DNA from: Atopobium sp. | Lineage (GTDB): Bacteria > Actinomycetota > Coriobacteriia > Coriobacteriales > Atopobiaceae | Assembly (NCBI GenBank): GCA_015259045.1 | Contig: JABZHD010000059.1 | Location: 1 to 6,711 of the forward strand | Direction: 5' to 3' | Length of the DNA: 6,711 bases | Shown: positions 5,726-6,711 of the stretch, piece after piece | Layout of the letters: each line of letters begins with the position of its first letter | Numbering within the stretch: the first letter of the stretch is position 1 | Program-made: the position numbers and the translations under genes | The notes under the pieces: generated by a model | The model's input: the letters and a program-made list of their open reading frames with translations, nothing else | Databases searched by the model: none | What the model was told of the DNA's origin: nothing

Positions 5726-5814
5726 ACGGAGACAAGGGAGTAAAACGGCAAAGAAAGAGCCTCCGTCCCAACGCAGGGAACGGAGGCTCTTTAATCGCTT
5801 TTACTCATCTCCGT
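5726..5814. terminator. Bidirectional terminator in a nested inverted repeat between msr and guaA
   Basis: The central stem AAAGAGCCTCCGT (5754-5766) / ACGGAGGCTCTTT (5780-5792) is perfect over 13 bp. It continues inward as CCC/GGG with one bulged A, and has T-rich flanks on both strands, so it can end msr (plus) and guaA (minus) transcripts, which converge here. Two outer pairs extend it: GAGTAAAA (5738-5745) / TTTTACTC (5799-5806) and ACGGAGA (5726-5732) / TCTCCGT (5808-5814). Such a three-tier inverted repeat is larger than termination needs and may be a trace of an element end. Confidence 0.85.
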
Positions 5815-5902
5815 CGCTGGTGGCTTTGTCATGACTCTCGTACGAAACGAAACTCAGCGGCACAGTGCGGCACTCAAAATCGCAGGTCAGAACCCTATCG
5901 GC

Positions 5903-6711
5903 CTACTCCCACTCAATGGTCGCAGGTGGTTTTGGAGTGATATCGTAAGCTACTCGGTTAACGCCAGCAACCTCGCTGACGATGCGAGAAGAAATGCGGG
6001 TCAGCAACTCATAAGGAAGCTTTGCCCAGTCAGCGGTCATAGCATCGCTAGACTCAACGGCGCGCAGGATAACTGGACGAGCATACGTGCGCTCGTCACC
6101 CATTACACCAACGGACTTAATGTCAGGTAGCACGGCAAAGTACTGCCACACGCTGTGCTCGGAGTTACGATCGCCTGTCTCGTCAAAGAGCTGGGCGTTG
6201 TAAGCGTCAATCTCTTCACGGACAATAGCGTCTGCATTGCGGAGAATCTCCAGCTTTTCTGGGGTAACGTCGCCAATGATGCGGATAGCAAGGCCAGGAC
6301 CTGGGAATGGTTGCCTGTAGACAAGGTTCTCTGGCAGACCAAGAGAGACGCCCAGCGCGCGGACCTCGTCCTTAAAGAAGTGATCCAGAGGCTCAATCAG
6401 GTCAAAGTGAACGCCCTCTGGGAATGGAATCAGGTTGTGGTGGCTCTTGATGGTTGCAGCCTTGCCGCCTGTCTTACGAGCGCCGGACTCAATAATGTCA
6501 GGGTAGATAGTGCCCTGTGCCAGGAACTGAACGCCGTCGAGCTTCTGGGCCTCGTCAAAGAAGACCTTCCAGAACTCGGTGCCAATCAGGCGACGCTTCA
6601 TCTCTGGTTCGGTAACGCCAGCTAGAAGCTTAGCGTAGCGCTCCTCTGCGTGAACATGAATCAGAGGCACGTTAAACTGCTTGCGGAAGACCTGCTCAAC
6701 CATCTCTGGCT
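5903..6711 (-). CDS. guaA: GMP synthase (glutamine-hydrolysing), C-terminal half, 5' end outside window
   Basis: GuaA converts XMP, ATP and glutamine to GMP in the cytosol. The window holds the last 268 or so codons of a protein of about 520; the glutamine amidotransferase domain and the SGGVDS-type P-loop lie beyond the right edge. Recognisable parts include '[14 protein letters not shown]', 'IKSHHNL' and '[15 protein letters not shown]', then the dimerisation domain with '[15 protein letters not shown]', '[13 protein letters not shown]' and '[10 protein letters not shown]', ending in the universal 'KPPATIEWE' and TAG 5905-5903. An in-frame Met at 6703 is internal, since P and E codons precede it. 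The gene looks intact and housekeeping. Its 3' end is the feature of interest: a similar tail sequence occurs at 1151-1168. Confidence 0.96.
   Translation of the reverse strand, partial: PEMVEQVFRKQFNVPLIHVHAEERYAKLLAGVTEPEMKRRLIGTEFWKVFFDEAQKLDGVQFLAQGTIYPDIIESGARKTGGKAATIKSHHNLIPFPEGVHFDLIEPLDHFFKDEVRALGVSLGLPENLVYRQPFPGPGLAIRIIGDVTPEKLEILRNADAIVREEIDAYNAQLFDETGDRNSEHSVWQYFAVLPDIKSVGVMGDERTYARPVILRAVESSDAMTADWAKLPYELLTRISSRIVSEVAGVNRVAYDITPKPPATIEWE

Noticed and set aside
1668..5897. 11-bp identity TCAGAACCCTA at 1668-1678 and 5887-5897
   Set aside because: Several 11-bp matches are expected by chance in a window of this size, and neither copy sits at a natural boundary.
1..6711. tRNA, rRNA or CRISPR array
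   Set aside because: No cloverleaf-like T-arm motif, rRNA-like conserved block or regularly spaced repeat series was seen on either strand.

Overview
The window looks like an accessory region of a moderate-to-high-GC bacterium, most likely an actinomycete of the Coriobacteriia. This placement rests on the style of the GuaA sequence, the overall base composition and the mix of DUF4143-type ATPases and IS3 debris; it is an inference, not a proof. A conserved housekeeping gene, guaA (minus strand, 5' half outside the window), forms the right edge. Everything to its left is accessory.

Layout from left to right. (1) 2-1048, minus: the first 349 codons of an AAA_14/DUF4143 ATPase. Its extended -10, start region and first bases are covered by a perfect 14-bp-arm palindrome. 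(2) 1049-1675: non-coding and rich in inverted repeats. It includes an 18-bp stretch at 1151-1168 that resembles the last codons of guaA, in the same orientation. (3) 1676-2478: decayed material. It holds the C-terminal tail of a second DUF4143 ATPase, an unassigned stretch with short direct repeats and two strong but apparently orphan ribosome-binding sites, and a collapsed IS3-family transposase. (4) 2512-5697, plus: a promoter, an 11-codon leader ORF with a strong Shine-Dalgarno, an attenuator-like terminator/antiterminator, a Mef-type MFS efflux gene, a 261-nt spacer, and an Msr(D)-type ABC-F ribosome-protection gene. (5) 5726-5814: a nested inverted repeat that acts as a bidirectional terminator between the convergent msr and guaA genes.

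The functional core is the mef-msr pair. The gene order is that of the streptococcal mef(A)-msr(D) macrolide-resistance operon, but both proteins are diverged and written in GC-rich codons. The leader suggests control by drug-dependent ribosome stalling: a stalled ribosome would leave an antiterminator free and let transcription reach the efflux and ribosome-protection genes. Efflux would lower intracellular drug while the ABC-F protein displaces drug already bound to the ribosome. The guaA-tail-like repeat to the left and the real guaA end to the right suggest that the segment between them arrived by site-specific integration at the guaA 3' end, although no integrase is visible here.
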